A model generated the notes under the pieces. The model was not told the DNA's origin, searched no databases, and was given only the letters and a program-made list of their open reading frames with translations. A program made the translations under genes and the position numbers. This document shows positions 21,060 to 31,732 of a DNA stretch of 64,000 bases, in pieces (the stretch's first letter is position 1; every line of letters starts with the position of its first letter). The DNA comes from Triticum aestivum. Lineage: Eukaryota; Streptophyta; Magnoliopsida; Poales; Poaceae. Where the stretch lies: positions 550,955,267 through 551,019,266 of the forward strand of contig NC_057802.1 in assembly GCF_018294505.1 (NCBI RefSeq). The letters are read 5' to 3'.

Positions 21060-21703
21060 TTCTGTTAGGGCTACGTGCGCTTTAATTTTGTTGATTTTTC
21101 CGCAAAAGAAAATAATGATAATAATTTTGTTGATTGTATTATTTTGGTACAAAGAAGAAGACGTTTGTAAATAAGAAGGTGCGCAGTTTGAAGTAATAGA
21201 CTGTTATTTTTGGAACCATGCCGCTTTATAAAGTCCGAAGAGCCATGTTACGATTTTTGTGCGTATGTTTTTGCAGTTAGAAACCAAATGTTCTGAATGG
21301 GTCCTTTACCTTGTAAACCTTTCTATGCGTCGTAGACCAATCCTTGGTCGTTGTGGCCTCTAGTTTGCTGGTGGCAATGGTTTCCGTCATTAATGACCGC
21401 GGCCATCGTATCTCGCTTCGTGGGTGGAGATCAACACGACGCCGTAGTGGTCTGAGCCGAGGAAGAAGTTGTCGATTCGGTGGAGGCACGGGAGGAGGAA
21501 CGAAGGGTAGGGGCACGTTCACGGGGTGTCGATGTCAAGCTGCCTGGGAGGTCAAGCTGCCGTCCCACCTTGTTGCGATGACGCGCACCTCCCGGCACTT
21601 GGCGACGGCACGGTAGCGCTGGAAGCCTGGAATACGTATATGTCCCCAATACCGGGTTTCACACTGGCAGGACTAAATCTACCGGGTATAAGTGTTGAGG
21701 AAC
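21060..21703. other. No recognised gene
   Basis: A few open frames of 60-105 codons overlap on both strands across 21277-21650. They carry no recognisable domain. I see no element termini here. Confidence 0.4.
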
Positions 21704-21706
21704 TAA

Positions 21707-23526
21707 GAGCGTGTCCAGCCGTTGGCCCCCCAGGCGGTGATTTTACGCGCCACCTACGGGCGAGCCGGCGCAAAAATCGGCACGGAGGCGAGCGGCCGCT
21801 CGCCCCAGGGTCGCCTCCAGACGCGTTTTTTTTTTTGTTTTGAAAAAAACCCAAATTCGGCAAAGTTCGGCTCAATTCGGCAAACTTGACATGATATTGG
21901 ACATGTCAGCGTTATATAAGTTATTTTAAAAAAATCATCTAACTACGGGGCGAAGAAGTCGCTGAGCGCGGCGAACTCGCCTACGTCGCCGCCGTCCTCA
22001 TCGGCGGCGGCGGCGGCCTCCTCCTTGATGGCGCGGCCGCCCCTGCTGGACCCCTGCCCGGCGTCTCCCTGGCGGACCGGTGGCGGCGGCACGTCGTCGT
22101 CGTCGCTGTCGTCGAGGACGACCACGCCTCCCTCGTCTCGGCCACGGCGCCGAGCTTCGAAGCGCTCGAAGGCGAGGCGCTGGCGCTGCAGCTCCGTCTG
22201 CGCCCAGTCGTCGCGCGCCCACTTCAGGACCGCCGCATCGTCGAGCTCCTCCTCCTTGACGCCGCCGGCGAGCCCCCGGGCTCCGTCTTCACGGCGGGGA
22301 GCCCCGGCTCCGTCTTTGGCTTGACGTAGCACGAAGGAGCCAAGGAGGGGGCGCGCCTGCCACCCTCGTTGATGACGATGTCGGCGCTGTGGGTGCGCCG
22401 GCCGAGCGGCGTCTCCGTGGCGGGCTCGGCCTTGACGCGGAACAGCTAGCGCCGGCGAGTCGAAAGAGTGGGAGGAGGAGCGGGAGGATGACTGAGAGGA
22501 GGAGGAGGAGAAGGAGGAGGAGCCGAACCTCCTGGTCACCCATGGCCCGGCGCTCCGGCATGGGGGCGGGGCGGCCACGGCCGCCGCGGCGGGTCATTGC
22601 CGCCGTCGAGGTATGCCAGCACCTCGTGGAGCGTGCGGCCGGGGACGCCCCACTAGACGCTGTGACCGTCGCTGTTCTTGATGCCGCCCACCACCGGCGC
22701 CCCGTTCGTGGACGTCTGTCGGCGCTGGAAGTAGTCCCCCCACGCCGCGTGGTTGTCGGCGGCGTACTGGGGGAGGGCGCGCTGCTCGTCCGTCAGGGAC
22801 GAACGCACGCGGTCGACCTCGGCGGCGAAGATGCCGGGGCGCGCGTCGACGTCGGGCACCGGGGGGATGGGGACGCCCCCGTTGTTGAGCCTCCACCCCG
22901 TCGGCCCGGCGCGCATGTCCGACGGCGCCGGGATGTTGGCCTTGAACAGGAGCCACGCCTCCCATTCCTGGAGCGAGTGGCGGCCGAAGCCGTTGGCCGC
23001 CGCGGCGTCGCCGGGGAAGCGTTCGGCCATCGGGAAGGGAAGGAGAGGAAAAGGAGATAGGCGACGGTCGGCGGCGGACGGGAGAGAGGCAGAGATCGGC
23101 GGCGGGTTTTGGGCTCGGGCTGGTGTGGCCAGCGGCGAGGGGGAGCCGCTGGTTTTATAGCCAGCACCGTGTGTACGTGTGGCGGGAGAGGAGGTGTCGC
23201 CGCGCTGCCCGTGACGCGCCGCCCGTGAGGAATCAATGGCAAGGCTGACCGGCGGTAGCCTTGTCATTGATTCCCCGCGGGAAACCGAGGCGTTCTGCGG
23301 GAAGACGAGGAGTGTGTCGCTGATGCGGCTGGCCGCGGCTCTTTCGCGCCAAAACCGCTCGCCCCGGCGCCCCCAGCGTGTCGGATTTGGCATGGGTCCG
23401 CCGGTGCCAGTTTCGGCCCAAACCGGCAAAAAACGGGCTCCCTAGGCGCGACTGGGCCGATTTTTGGGCGCCGGCGCCAAGAAAACGCCTGGAAAGGGCC
23501 TGTTGGGGGTGCGGCTGGAGATGCTC
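21707..23526. mobile_element. PIF/Harbinger-like transposon, 1.8 kb, carrying a non-transposase ORF
   Basis: The termini are inverted: GAGCGTGTCCAGCCG on the left and the complement of GAGCATCTCCAGCCG on the right. The target duplication is TAA (21704-21706 and 23527-23529), as for PIF/Harbinger elements. The interior is GC-rich and holds one decayed ORF on the minus strand; no DDE transposase is seen. Related elements occur at 25664 and 59958. Confidence 0.85.
21943..23030 (-). pseudogene. Harbinger-borne ORF of unknown function ('LKWARDDW' type), disrupted
   Basis: The minus-strand ATG at 23030 opens MAERFPGDAAAANGFGRHSL, followed by QEWEAWLLFKANIPAPSDMR, GWRLNNGGVPIPP, SLTDEQRALPQYAADNHAAW and YFQRRQ. 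A TAG at about 22653 and then a frameshift near 22580 break it. The C-terminal half contains a Ser-rich tract, basic patches and AAVLKWARDDWAQTELQRQR, a helix rich in charged residues, followed by acidic and Ala-rich runs ending FAALSDFFAP. I know this arrangement as an ORF carried by high-copy Triticeae DNA elements. Its biochemical role is not known to me, and it resembles no transposase. Confidence 0.65.
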
Positions 23527-24317
23527 TAAGTTTACAACAAAAAAAGTTCTGGATGAATGCCACACTTCGTGGTAAGCTGAGGGATGAGAAATGTACTTAA
23601 CTATTTGAGATTTTCATGATTATGATGATTATGTTTGAATAATAGGGGCACATATAAGTACATCATATATTATGTAATTAGATTACTTGGATAGATATTT
23701 GTTGAACGTAGCAAATTCGAAGGTGGATCAATGTGATTTAGGATGTGCAAACATGAATTGCTCATGCACGACACCTGGTATTCAGTGAGGTTCGAGTTTC
23801 CCTGTAAAAAATGATTAAAATTTATGAACATTTGATATTATTTTCTTGAATAACTGGCAAGAACATCGTCCAATTTAGATGCATTAGTTTCTCAAAAATG
23901 ACAAAAAGAAAGAGGAAAAGAAGCAGTAGTTTCTCAAAAAAGAAAAAAAAAGAAAAAGAAGCATTAGAGCACTCGTTCCATTTCATAATTCTTGTTGTTG
24001 TTTTAGTTTAAATTATTAAACTAAAATCACAGCAAGAATTATAGAACGGAGAGAGTACTTACAAATTACAGACGGTTTCATTTTAAGGTAAGTTTGTCTT
24101 GCTCCACTAATTCGAATACTGCCTGAAGCGTATATAGATATACGTAAGCCTTTTGGCTGATGATGCCAGGAGTTTTTTTGTTGAATAAAGCTTTCAAGTT
24201 TGAATAAAAAAAGATGTGGTAAATTACTACTCTATCTGTTCACAAACGTAAGATTTTTTTTGTGAATTTGATGTATAGACACAGTTTAGTGTGTTTGTTC
24301 ACTAATTTCTTGACCTG
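23527..24317. other. Intergenic DNA with a palindromic MITE-like element
   Basis: At about 23966-24055 the sequence is a long inverted repeat (CGTTCCATTTCATAATTCTT against AAGAATTATAGAACGGAGAG, joined by TTTAGTTTAAATTATTAAACTAAA), ending GAGAG-TA like Stowaway. At about 24228-24300 a one-sided Stowaway-like fragment (CTCTATCTGTTCACAAACG) is visible. The rest shows nothing I can identify. Confidence 0.55.
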
Positions 24318-24330
24318 ATAAGCAATGATT

Positions 24331-25015
24331 CTGGGGCCTGATTACGTGACTTGCACGTACATCTCTGGGCTTGTGCGTCTTGCGCGAGGCCAATCAGGAT
24401 TTGACGCCTCCCGTCGGCGCCACCGCAGATCAGCTTCGTCTTCTGTTGCCTTAGGGGCATGGAGGCGTGATGGATGCTCCTGCCGGCGGGAGGGCTCTTG
24501 CTTTGTCTTCGAAGGTTTTTCTGTGTGCGTTTAGAGTTCGTGTTCTGCTCAAACGAGACGACGGCGGCTTTCTAAAGTTGGAATAAGGTTCTTCCTATCT
24601 AGCCCCTGGCGGTGTGTCTAGCATCATCGGAGGGCGTGTGGAGATGTGTCTTCGGTGGATCTCGCAGGATTTGGTTAGCGTTTGTTTTCGATTGATCCAC
24701 CTGGATCTGGCCTTCGTTAGTATGTGTTCATGTGTCTTCGTATTGGATCCTTTTGTTCTACGCTTTTCTTCATCAACGGTGATTGTTGTTCTGGTTCGCT
24801 GGCCCTTTTGGGCCTTAGCACGACGACTTCCCGACTGTTTACTACAACAAGGTTTGCTCGGCTCCTGCGAGAGAGGGGCGATGATGGCGACGCGTCCCTC
24901 GGCTTGCTTCAGTGCTTGTAATCGTCGCTAGGTGGTCTATGGACCTGAATTTAATTTTTACTTCTAGTGTTTTTTATACTGCTTAAAAAGATGTCGAAGT
25001 TTATTGAAAAAAGAA
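24331..25015 (+). mobile_element. Non-LTR insertion (LINE-derived or SINE-like), plus strand
   Basis: It is flanked by a 13-bp target duplication with one mismatch: ATAAGCAATGATT at 24318-24330 and ATAAGCGATGATT at 25016-25028. The 3' end runs GTGGTCTATGGACCTGAATT, then an A-rich tail (GAAAAAAGAAA). The target-site length and A-tail show target-primed reverse transcription. No reverse transcriptase is encoded, so it is a truncated or non-autonomous copy. Confidence 0.88.
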
Positions 25016-25028
25016 ATAAGCGATGATT

Positions 25029-25663
25029 AGGCGAGTGTGATAGGATAAACGTACCCACAGCCACTAAGCTACGTCTTTTTCTTTCTTATACTAAAAAGCA
25101 TATGGTATCTGGCGTAAATGAATAGTCTTTGTTTTGCTCCGCTAGCTTTGCTCCAGAACCAACAAATTGTATATTGAGCCGGCCGCACATTTGGAAGTGT
25201 GTTGCGTGACGGTGTCCCAACACCGAGGCAAGATTTGCCATGATTGATTGATGATTCTTCTGGGTGTGGCAAGCTAAGGTAGTAGCACCGACAACGCGTA
25301 TGTTCGCGGCAACTCAGATTCACTCCAGCTCGACCTGTTGTCCGGAGAACCTGCTCCACGTTGCACCTGCGCCCCGCTAGCTGCAGCTAAGCTGCTATCA
25401 CAGGCAGAGGTTTTGGAAACCACGTTGAGCAGACAGCCGGAGGCCTCCGGCCAGAGTGCATGCATATACAGATGAGATCTCTATACAGATTGCAGTAGCA
25501 GCTTAAGCTCAATAATGGTCAGAGGCAGAGCTAAAGCTTAAGTTGCGGTGGCTGTTCCAACTGTTTATGATCGTACCACGCATATACGTGCTATATTAGC
25601 TTCTATTCCTTTAAGAAAAACAGAGGACCAATTCCTCACTCACATTAGTCAATACACCTGTGT
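25029..25663. other. No recognised gene
   Basis: The longest open frames are about 60-100 codons on the minus strand and lack recognisable domains. No element border is found. The composition is ordinary. Confidence 0.4.
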
Positions 25664-26886
25664 TAGGGCATCCCAACGCAGGGACGCAATTCGTCCGCGT
25701 GGATAGAAACCACGACCCAACGCGGTGACGCATTTGGCAATTCTGTCAGTTTCATGTTCGTGTGGATGCAAATCCGCCTCAAATTTGGGTCAGTTTGCGT
25801 CTACCCGGACAGGAAACGAACACGTGTACGTTCGCTCGGTCTCCCCCCGAGCCCACATAGCTGCCACCCAACAACCACGAACTGGCCCTTTTAAATGGCA
25901 CGCTGCAGGGGGTGGGCAGTTTTCTTTCCCACTCTGCCCACCTCCTCCCTCCCGACGCCCAACAATCAAACCCTAGGCCGCCGCCACCCACCACCGCCGC
26001 AAATGTCGTGGAAGTGGATCTCTGGGGCCATGACCACGAGGCCATCTCCTCCTTGCGGTGGTGCCATGTGGCCCTGGTCACCGAGACTCCGCCGGGGGCT
26101 GCGTCGCCCATGCGCGAACACACATACGTCCCCGTCACAAAGCGACGACATTACTGGGAGCAGACCATCCCTGTGCCATGGCCGGATGTGCACTTGCCAA
26201 ATGGCTGGCATTTGTACCCGAAAAGGGTTCTAGTGCCGGCCGTTCCGGCCTTCGGTCGCGTGCGGGCGGAGGAGATCCATTGCCGTCCTCGTCCACGACC
26301 CGCCATTTACTGAGGAATCCCCTTACTGGGACACGTGGTTCTACAACGAGCATGGCTAGCGCCGCCGCACGTGCTCCTGTGCCGCCGCACGTGAGGTGGC
26401 CAAGCTCGTGATGTGGCCTGATCTATTAGTGGCGCTCCGTGAATCGGCGGAGCAGGCCCCCCCGCCCGCCCTGCGCCACCGCCGAAGCCGGGGGCGTGGC
26501 ACTGCAAGGGCTAGTGGGGCAGTCATGGACGTGGACCTCTAGGATCCCATGCACACCCAAGTTGGAGGAGCGCTAGGAGCAGCAAAAGGCGTCAGCTACG
26601 CCACCATGCGTGCTGGCGGTCATAGCCACTGCCCCAGGAGCGTGCCCATATCCATGGTCGCCTCCCGTGTACATCGACCTCGTCGAGGACAGGGACAAGG
26701 ACGACGAGCATTAGATCTAGGTTTTTTAGTTATTATGTCTTTATTTTAAGTAATGCAATGGACATGCTTTTGGCAGCAATATATATGTATTATTATTTGC
26801 AAAAGAAAAAAACATGAATTTGGGCTGGCGCATTGAGCGCACTGGCGGGCCTGCAGACAGAGATATGTTTGGGTTGGCCTGTTGGC
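25664..26886 (+). mobile_element. PIF/Harbinger-like element, left part, interrupted by the large CACTA
   Basis: The left edge reads TTAGGGCATCCCAACGCAGG, a terminus typical of Triticeae Harbinger-like elements, preceded by TTA. The interior carries a decayed ORF on the plus strand. The element is cut at 26886 by the CACTA transposon and its remaining few tens of bases resume at 56296 (CTGGGCACCTAAATGGACA). I could not place the right terminus securely. Confidence 0.6.
25954..26313 (+). pseudogene. Harbinger-borne ORF of unknown function, disrupted
   Basis: The plus strand reads RRHYWEQTIPVPWPDVHLPN, then GWHLYPKRVLVPAVPAFGRV and RAEEIHCR, then a stop at 26311-26313. I recognise this as the N-terminal portion of an ORF carried by a class of Harbinger-like elements. 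The expected continuation (26314-26730) is broken by stops and frameshifts. The function of the protein is unknown to me, and the remnant is not coding as it stands. Confidence 0.5.
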
Positions 26887-26924
26887 CACTAGTAGAAAAC
26901 AGGCTTTGGTTCGGGCATGGCCAG

Positions 26925-27180
26925 CCCATTAGTCCCGGTTCTGCACGAACCGGGACCCATGGGGGGCATTCGTCCCGGTTCTTGAGCCCAGGGGGCCGGC
27001 CGGGGCCTCGTGGGCATTCGTCCCGATTCGTGTGGACCCATTTGTCCCGGATCTAGGCACGAACCGGGACCAATGGGCCTCGCTCTTGGCCCACATACAT
27101 TGGTCCCGGTTCGTGGCTCGAACCGGGACAGAAGGGGGAGCTTTAGTCCCGGTTCCAGCCATGAACCGGGACAAATGAGT
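26925..27180. repeat. Left subterminal repeats of the large CACTA
   Basis: About nine occurrences of GTCCCGGTT or its complement AACCGGGAC, mostly in face-to-face pairs (for example TTGGTCCCGGTTCGTG...CACGAACCGGGACCAA-type arrangements). These are the expected transposase-binding arrays of CACTA elements. Confidence 0.88.
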
Positions 27181-27575
27181 TGCCTATATATACCCCATCG
27201 CTGCAGTAGAGCACTCCACGGTGCTCTGTTTTTTGCTGGCCGGCGAGGGGAGGGCATTTGGGTGCTCTAGCTCACCTCCTATGCACATGAGGTGTTCGAT
27301 GAAATGTCCGAGCCACACTAGTTAAGCTTTCTCCTCTCGAAGCTCGACCTCCGAGCTCCATTTTTCCTGAGATTTGTCTAGGTTTATATTAGCGGTCCGT
27401 CACGCCCCGTCCTTGTCTTCACCGCCGTCGATCGCCCGCGCCGATCTCGTTGCCGGCACCCACCGTGGTGAGCCTCTTGTTCTGATCTTCTTTCTGAAAA
27501 AAAATTCTTACTTTACATAGATACTTGTCTAATTTTCTTACTTTTGACACACATAATTATATATAATGCACGCAG
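27181..27575 (+). promoter_or_regulatory. Promoter, leader and first intron of the CACTA transposase gene
   Basis: CTATATATACC at about 27183 lies just inside the subterminal repeats and fits a TATA box. A GC-rich leader ends at about 27468 in CACCGTGGTGAGCC, a plausible donor. The acceptor is CACGCAG directly before the ATG at 27576. The layout (repeats, TATA, non-coding first exon, intron, ATG) is coherent. Confidence 0.6.
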
Positions 27576-30500
27576 ATGAACCGGCAATGGATGTACGGTG
27601 ACAGACACACCTCCGAGTACATTAAGGGCGCGCATGATTTTCTCGAAGTGGCTGAGGCAAACAAGCAGAATGGTTTTATGTGTTGTCCATGCCCTAAATG
27701 TGGGAATACGAAGTCTTACTCTTTCCGGAAAATCCTTCACACCCACCTGCTTTACAAGGGTTTCATGCCACACTATAATGTTTGGACGAGGCACGGAGAA
27801 ATAGGGGTTATGATGGAAGACAGCGAAGAAGAAGAGAACGATGACAACTATGTGCCCCCTGAATACGATGATGCTGCAACGGGGGAAGCTGCTGAAGATC
27901 AAGAGGAACCAGACGATGTGCCCGATGATGCTGCAACAGGGGAAGCTGCTGAAGATCAAGAGGAACCAGACGATGTGCCCGATGATGATGATCCCCGCCG
28001 GGTCATTGTCGATGCAAACGCAATGCGAAAGTCAAAAGGAGAAGCTGAAGTTCGATCGCATGTTAGAGGATCACAAAAAAGGGATGTACCCCAATTGCGA
28101 AGATGGCAACACAAAGCTCGGTACCGTACGGGAATTGCTGCAGTGGAAGGCAGAGAATGTTGTGCCTGACAAAGGATTTGAGAAGCTATTGAAATTATGG
28201 AAGAAGAAGCTTCCAAAGGATAACGAATTGCCCGACAGTACGTACGCAGCAAAGAAGGTCGTATGCCCTCTAGGATTGGAGGTGCAGAAGATACATGCAT
28301 GCCCTAATGACCGCATCCTCTACCGCGGTGCGTACAAGGATATGAACGCATGCCCGGTATGCGGTGCATTGCGGTATAAGATCAGACGAGATGACCCTGG
28401 TGATGTTGACGGCGAGCCCCGCAGGAAGAGGGTTCCTGCGAAGGTGATGTGGTATGCTCCTATAATACCACGGTTGAAACGACTGTTCAGAAACAAAGAG
28501 CATGCCAAGTTGATGCGATGGCACAGTGAGGACCGTAAGAAAGACGGGAAGTTGAGAGCACCCGCTGACGGGTCGCGGTGGAGAAAAATCAAGAGACAGT
28601 ACTGGGCTGAGTTTGCAGGTGGCCCAAGGAACATATGGTTTGGTTTAAGCGCGGATGGCATTAATCCTTTCGGGGAGCAGAGCAGCAATCACAGTACTTG
28701 GCCCGTGACTCTATGTATGTATAACCTTCCTCCTTGGATGTGCATGAAGCGGAAGTTCATTATGATGCCAGTTCACATCCAAGGCCCAATGCAACCCGGC
28801 AACGACATTGATGTGTACCTAAGGCCATTAGTTGAAGAACTTTTACAGCTGTGGAATGGAAACGGTGTACGTGTGTGGGATGAGCACAAATAGGAGGAAT
28901 TTAACCTGCACGCATTGCTGTTTGTAACCATCAATGATTGGCCCGCTCCCAGTAACCTTTCAGGACAGACAAAAAAGGGATACCACGCATGCACGCACTG
29001 TTTAGCTGACACCGAAAGTATATACCTGGACAAATGCAGGAAGAATGTGTACCTGGGCCATCGTCGATTTCTTCCGACCAACCATCAATGTCGAAAGAAA
29101 GGCAAGCATTTCAAAGGCGAGGCAGATCACCGGAAGAAGCCCGCCATGCGTACCGGTGATCACGTACTTGCTATGGTCAATGATTTACACGTAATCTTTG
29201 GAAAGGGTCCCGGCGGACTAGCTGTTCCGAATGACGCTAAGGGACGCGCACCCATGTGGAAGAAGAAATCTATATTTTGGGACCTACCCTACTGGAAAGA
29301 CCTAGAGATCCGCTCTTCGATGGACGTGATGCACGTGACGAAGAACCTTTGCGTGAACCTGCTAGGCTTCTTGGGCGTGTATGGGAAGAAAAAAGATACA
29401 GCTGAGGCACGGGAGGACCTGCAACGTTTGCACGAAAAAGACGACATGCCTCCAAAGCAGTATGAAGGTCCTGCCAGCTACGCTCTTACCAAAGAAGAGA
29501 AGGAAATCTTCTTTGAATTCCTGCTTAGTATGAAGGTCCCGACTGGCTTCTCATCGAATATAAAGGGAATAATAAATATGCCAGAGAAAAAGTTTCAGAA
29601 CCTAAAGTCTCATGACTGCCACGTGATTATGACGCAAGTGCTTCCGGTTGCATTGAGGGGGCTTCTACCGGAAAACGTCCGATTAGCCATTGTGAAGCTA
29701 TGTGCATTCCTCAATGCAATCTCTCAGAAGGTGATCGATCCAGAAATCATACCAAGGCTAAGGAGTGATGTGGCGCAATGTCTTGTTAGTTTCGAGCTGG
29801 TGTTCCCACCATCCTTCTTCAATATCATGACGCACATCCTAGTTCATCTAGTTGACGAGATTGTCATTCTGGGTCTCGTATTTCTACACAATATGTACCC
29901 CTTTGAGAGGTTCATGGGAGTCCTAAAGAAATATGTCCGTAACCGCGCTAGGACAGAAGGAAGCATCTCCATGGGCCATCAAACAGAGGATGTCATTGGG
30001 TTTTGTGTTGACTTCATTCCTGGCCTTAAGAAGATAGGTCTCCCTAAATCGCGGTATGAGGGGAGACTGACTGGAAAAGGCACGCTTGGAGGGGACTCAA
30101 TAATATGCAGGGACAGGCATTCTTGGTCTCAAGCAGACTACACAGTTCTACAGAACTCTACCTTGGTGACCCCGTATGTCGATGAACACAAGAACAGTCT
30201 GCGCTCCAAACACCCGGAGCAGTGCGACAACTGGATTACATGTGAACACATCAGGACTTTCAACAGTTGGTTGGAAACACGTCTCAGAGGTGACAACACT
30301 GTTTGTGATGAGCTGTACTCGTTGTCCAGGGGACCATCTTCGACTGTATTGACTTACAAAGGATACAAGATAAATGGGAATACAATTTATACGATCGCCC
30401 AAGATCAAAAGAGCACTAACCAAAACAGCGGTGTCCGCTTTGATGCAGCAACCAAGAGAGGAAAGGACACATATTATGGTTACATAGTGGACATATGGGA

Positions 30501-30996
30501 ACTTGACTACGGACATGATTTTAAGGTCACTTTGTTTAAGTGCAAATGGGTCAATCTGTCAGGAGGCGGGGTATAGGTAGACCCACAGTACGGAATGACA
30601 ACAGTGGATCTGAACAATCTTGGGTACACTGACGAACCATTCGTCCTAGCCAATGATGTGGCACAGGTTATCTATGTGAAGGACATGTCTACCAAACCGA
30701 GAAAAAGAAAAGATAAGGAAGCGAATACATCATACGATGAGCCAAAGCGCCACATAGTTCTTTCAGGAAAAAGGGACATCGTGGGAGTGGAGGGCAAGAC
30801 AGACATGTCTGAAGATTATGAAAAGTTTCATGAAATTCCTCCCTTCAAAGTCAAGGCTGACCCAAGCATCCTGATAAACAATGAAGATTATCCATGGTTA
30901 CGGCGCAATAAGCAAAGTACACAACGAAGAAAAGGTGAAGATTTTCTCTCCACAACTATTATGATGATACCATGCCAAATTTCAACCTTTTCGTAG
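27576..30996 (+). pseudogene. CACTA (En/Spm-like) TNP2-type transposase, disrupted
   Basis: It begins at the ATG after a splice acceptor. Residues 1-75 form a transposase-associated domain (CCPCPKCGNTKSY). An acidic linker contains a 19-residue tandem duplication (27867-27980). After a frameshift at about 28014-28025 comes the TNP2 core (CPNDRILYRGAYKDMNACPV, VMWYAPIIPRLKRLF, WFGLSADGINPFG, WPVTLCMYNLPPW), then a DUF4218-like block (HDCHVIMTQVLPVALRGLLP, YPFERFMGVLKKYVRNRA). A DUF4216-like block follows near 30490 (DIWELDYGHDFKVTLFKCKW), then a basic C-terminus. In-frame TAG stops occur at 28891 and 30574, each where Gln (CAG) would fit. The transposase would excise the element by recognising its ends; this copy cannot make full-length protein. 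Confidence 0.93.
27867..27980 (+). repeat. 57-bp tandem duplication inside the transposase acidic linker
   Basis: Two adjacent 57-base units encode DDAATGEAAEDQEEPDDVP twice; they differ by a single base (ACGGGGG against ACAGGGG). The unit keeps frame and lies in a low-complexity acidic linker, so it would probably be tolerated. Confidence 0.95.
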
Positions 30997-31524
30997 TTCA
31001 TTTGAAATGCCTGTTGTAACAGACGAGTTTCCGTATGAAACCCTAATATCTCGAAACAGATTGTCCGTTTTGTACACGAAGTGCATCCAATTTTTGCCGT
31101 AACCCTCTCAACTTTCTTGCACATGCTATGTGGATGAAATGATGATACCATGCCAACTTTCAACCTTTTCAGAGTTCATTTGAAATGCTTTTCAATTTCA
31201 GGGTCTTATAGCTCAAAATAATCAGTAAATGCATGAAAAATAACAAACGAAGTCAGAAAGGGATGAAAATTGATGATGTGGCTTTGAATGGTGTATTTTG
31301 AACACACAAAAGTCAGGATTTCAAATAAGTTTAAAAAAATGAAATCCCTTTGTAACAGACGAGTTTCCGTATGAAATCATGATGCTTCGAAAGAGATTGT
31401 CCGTTTTGTACACGAAGTGCATCCAGTTTTTGCCATAACCCTCTCAACTTTCTTGCACAAGCTATGTGGATGAAATGATGATACCATGCCAACTTTCAAC
31501 CTTTTCAGAGTTCATTTGAACTGC
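30997..31524 (+). repeat. CACTA internal tandem repeat, left part (about 335-bp unit)
   Basis: GTAACAGACGAGTTTCCGTATG begins units at about 31017 and 31352. Each continues through GATTGTCCGTTTTGTACACG, AACCCTCTCAACTTTCTTGC and GATGATACCATGCCAAC. The array is interrupted at 31524 by the nested retroelement and resumes at 50849. Confidence 0.85.
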
Positions 31525-31720
31525 TGCTACCTCTTGAGCACTGTGTTGGTTTTCCCTTGAAGAGGAAAGGGTGATGCAGTAAAGTAGCGTAAGTATTTCC
31601 CTCAGTTTTTTAGAACCAAGGTATCAATCCAGTAGGAGACCACGCTCAAGTCCCACGCACCTACATAAACGAATAAGAACCTCGCAACCAACACGATAAA
31701 GGGGTTGTCAATCCCTTCAC
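31525..31720 (-). repeat. 3' LTR of the gag-protease element, left fragment
   Basis: It matches 49272-49467 of the intact LTR almost base for base (TTGGTTTTCCCTTGAAGAGG, CCAAGGTATCAATCCAGTAG). It stops at CCCTTCAC, after which about 438 bases of LTR are missing before homology resumes at 43205. Confidence 0.92.
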
Positions 31721-31732
31721 AGTATCATCCTC
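31721..31732. other. Filler DNA at a deletion junction between nested LTRs
   Basis: The 12 bases AGTATCATCCTC join the truncated outer LTR (ending 31720) to the truncated inner LTR (starting 31733) and belong to neither at that place. ATCATCCTCGG occurs again about 45 bases away at 31772-31783, suggesting local templating during break repair. Confidence 0.7.

Noticed and set aside
27956..28688. Minus-strand frames opposite the transposase
   Set aside because: Shadows of the well-supported TNP2 coding strand.
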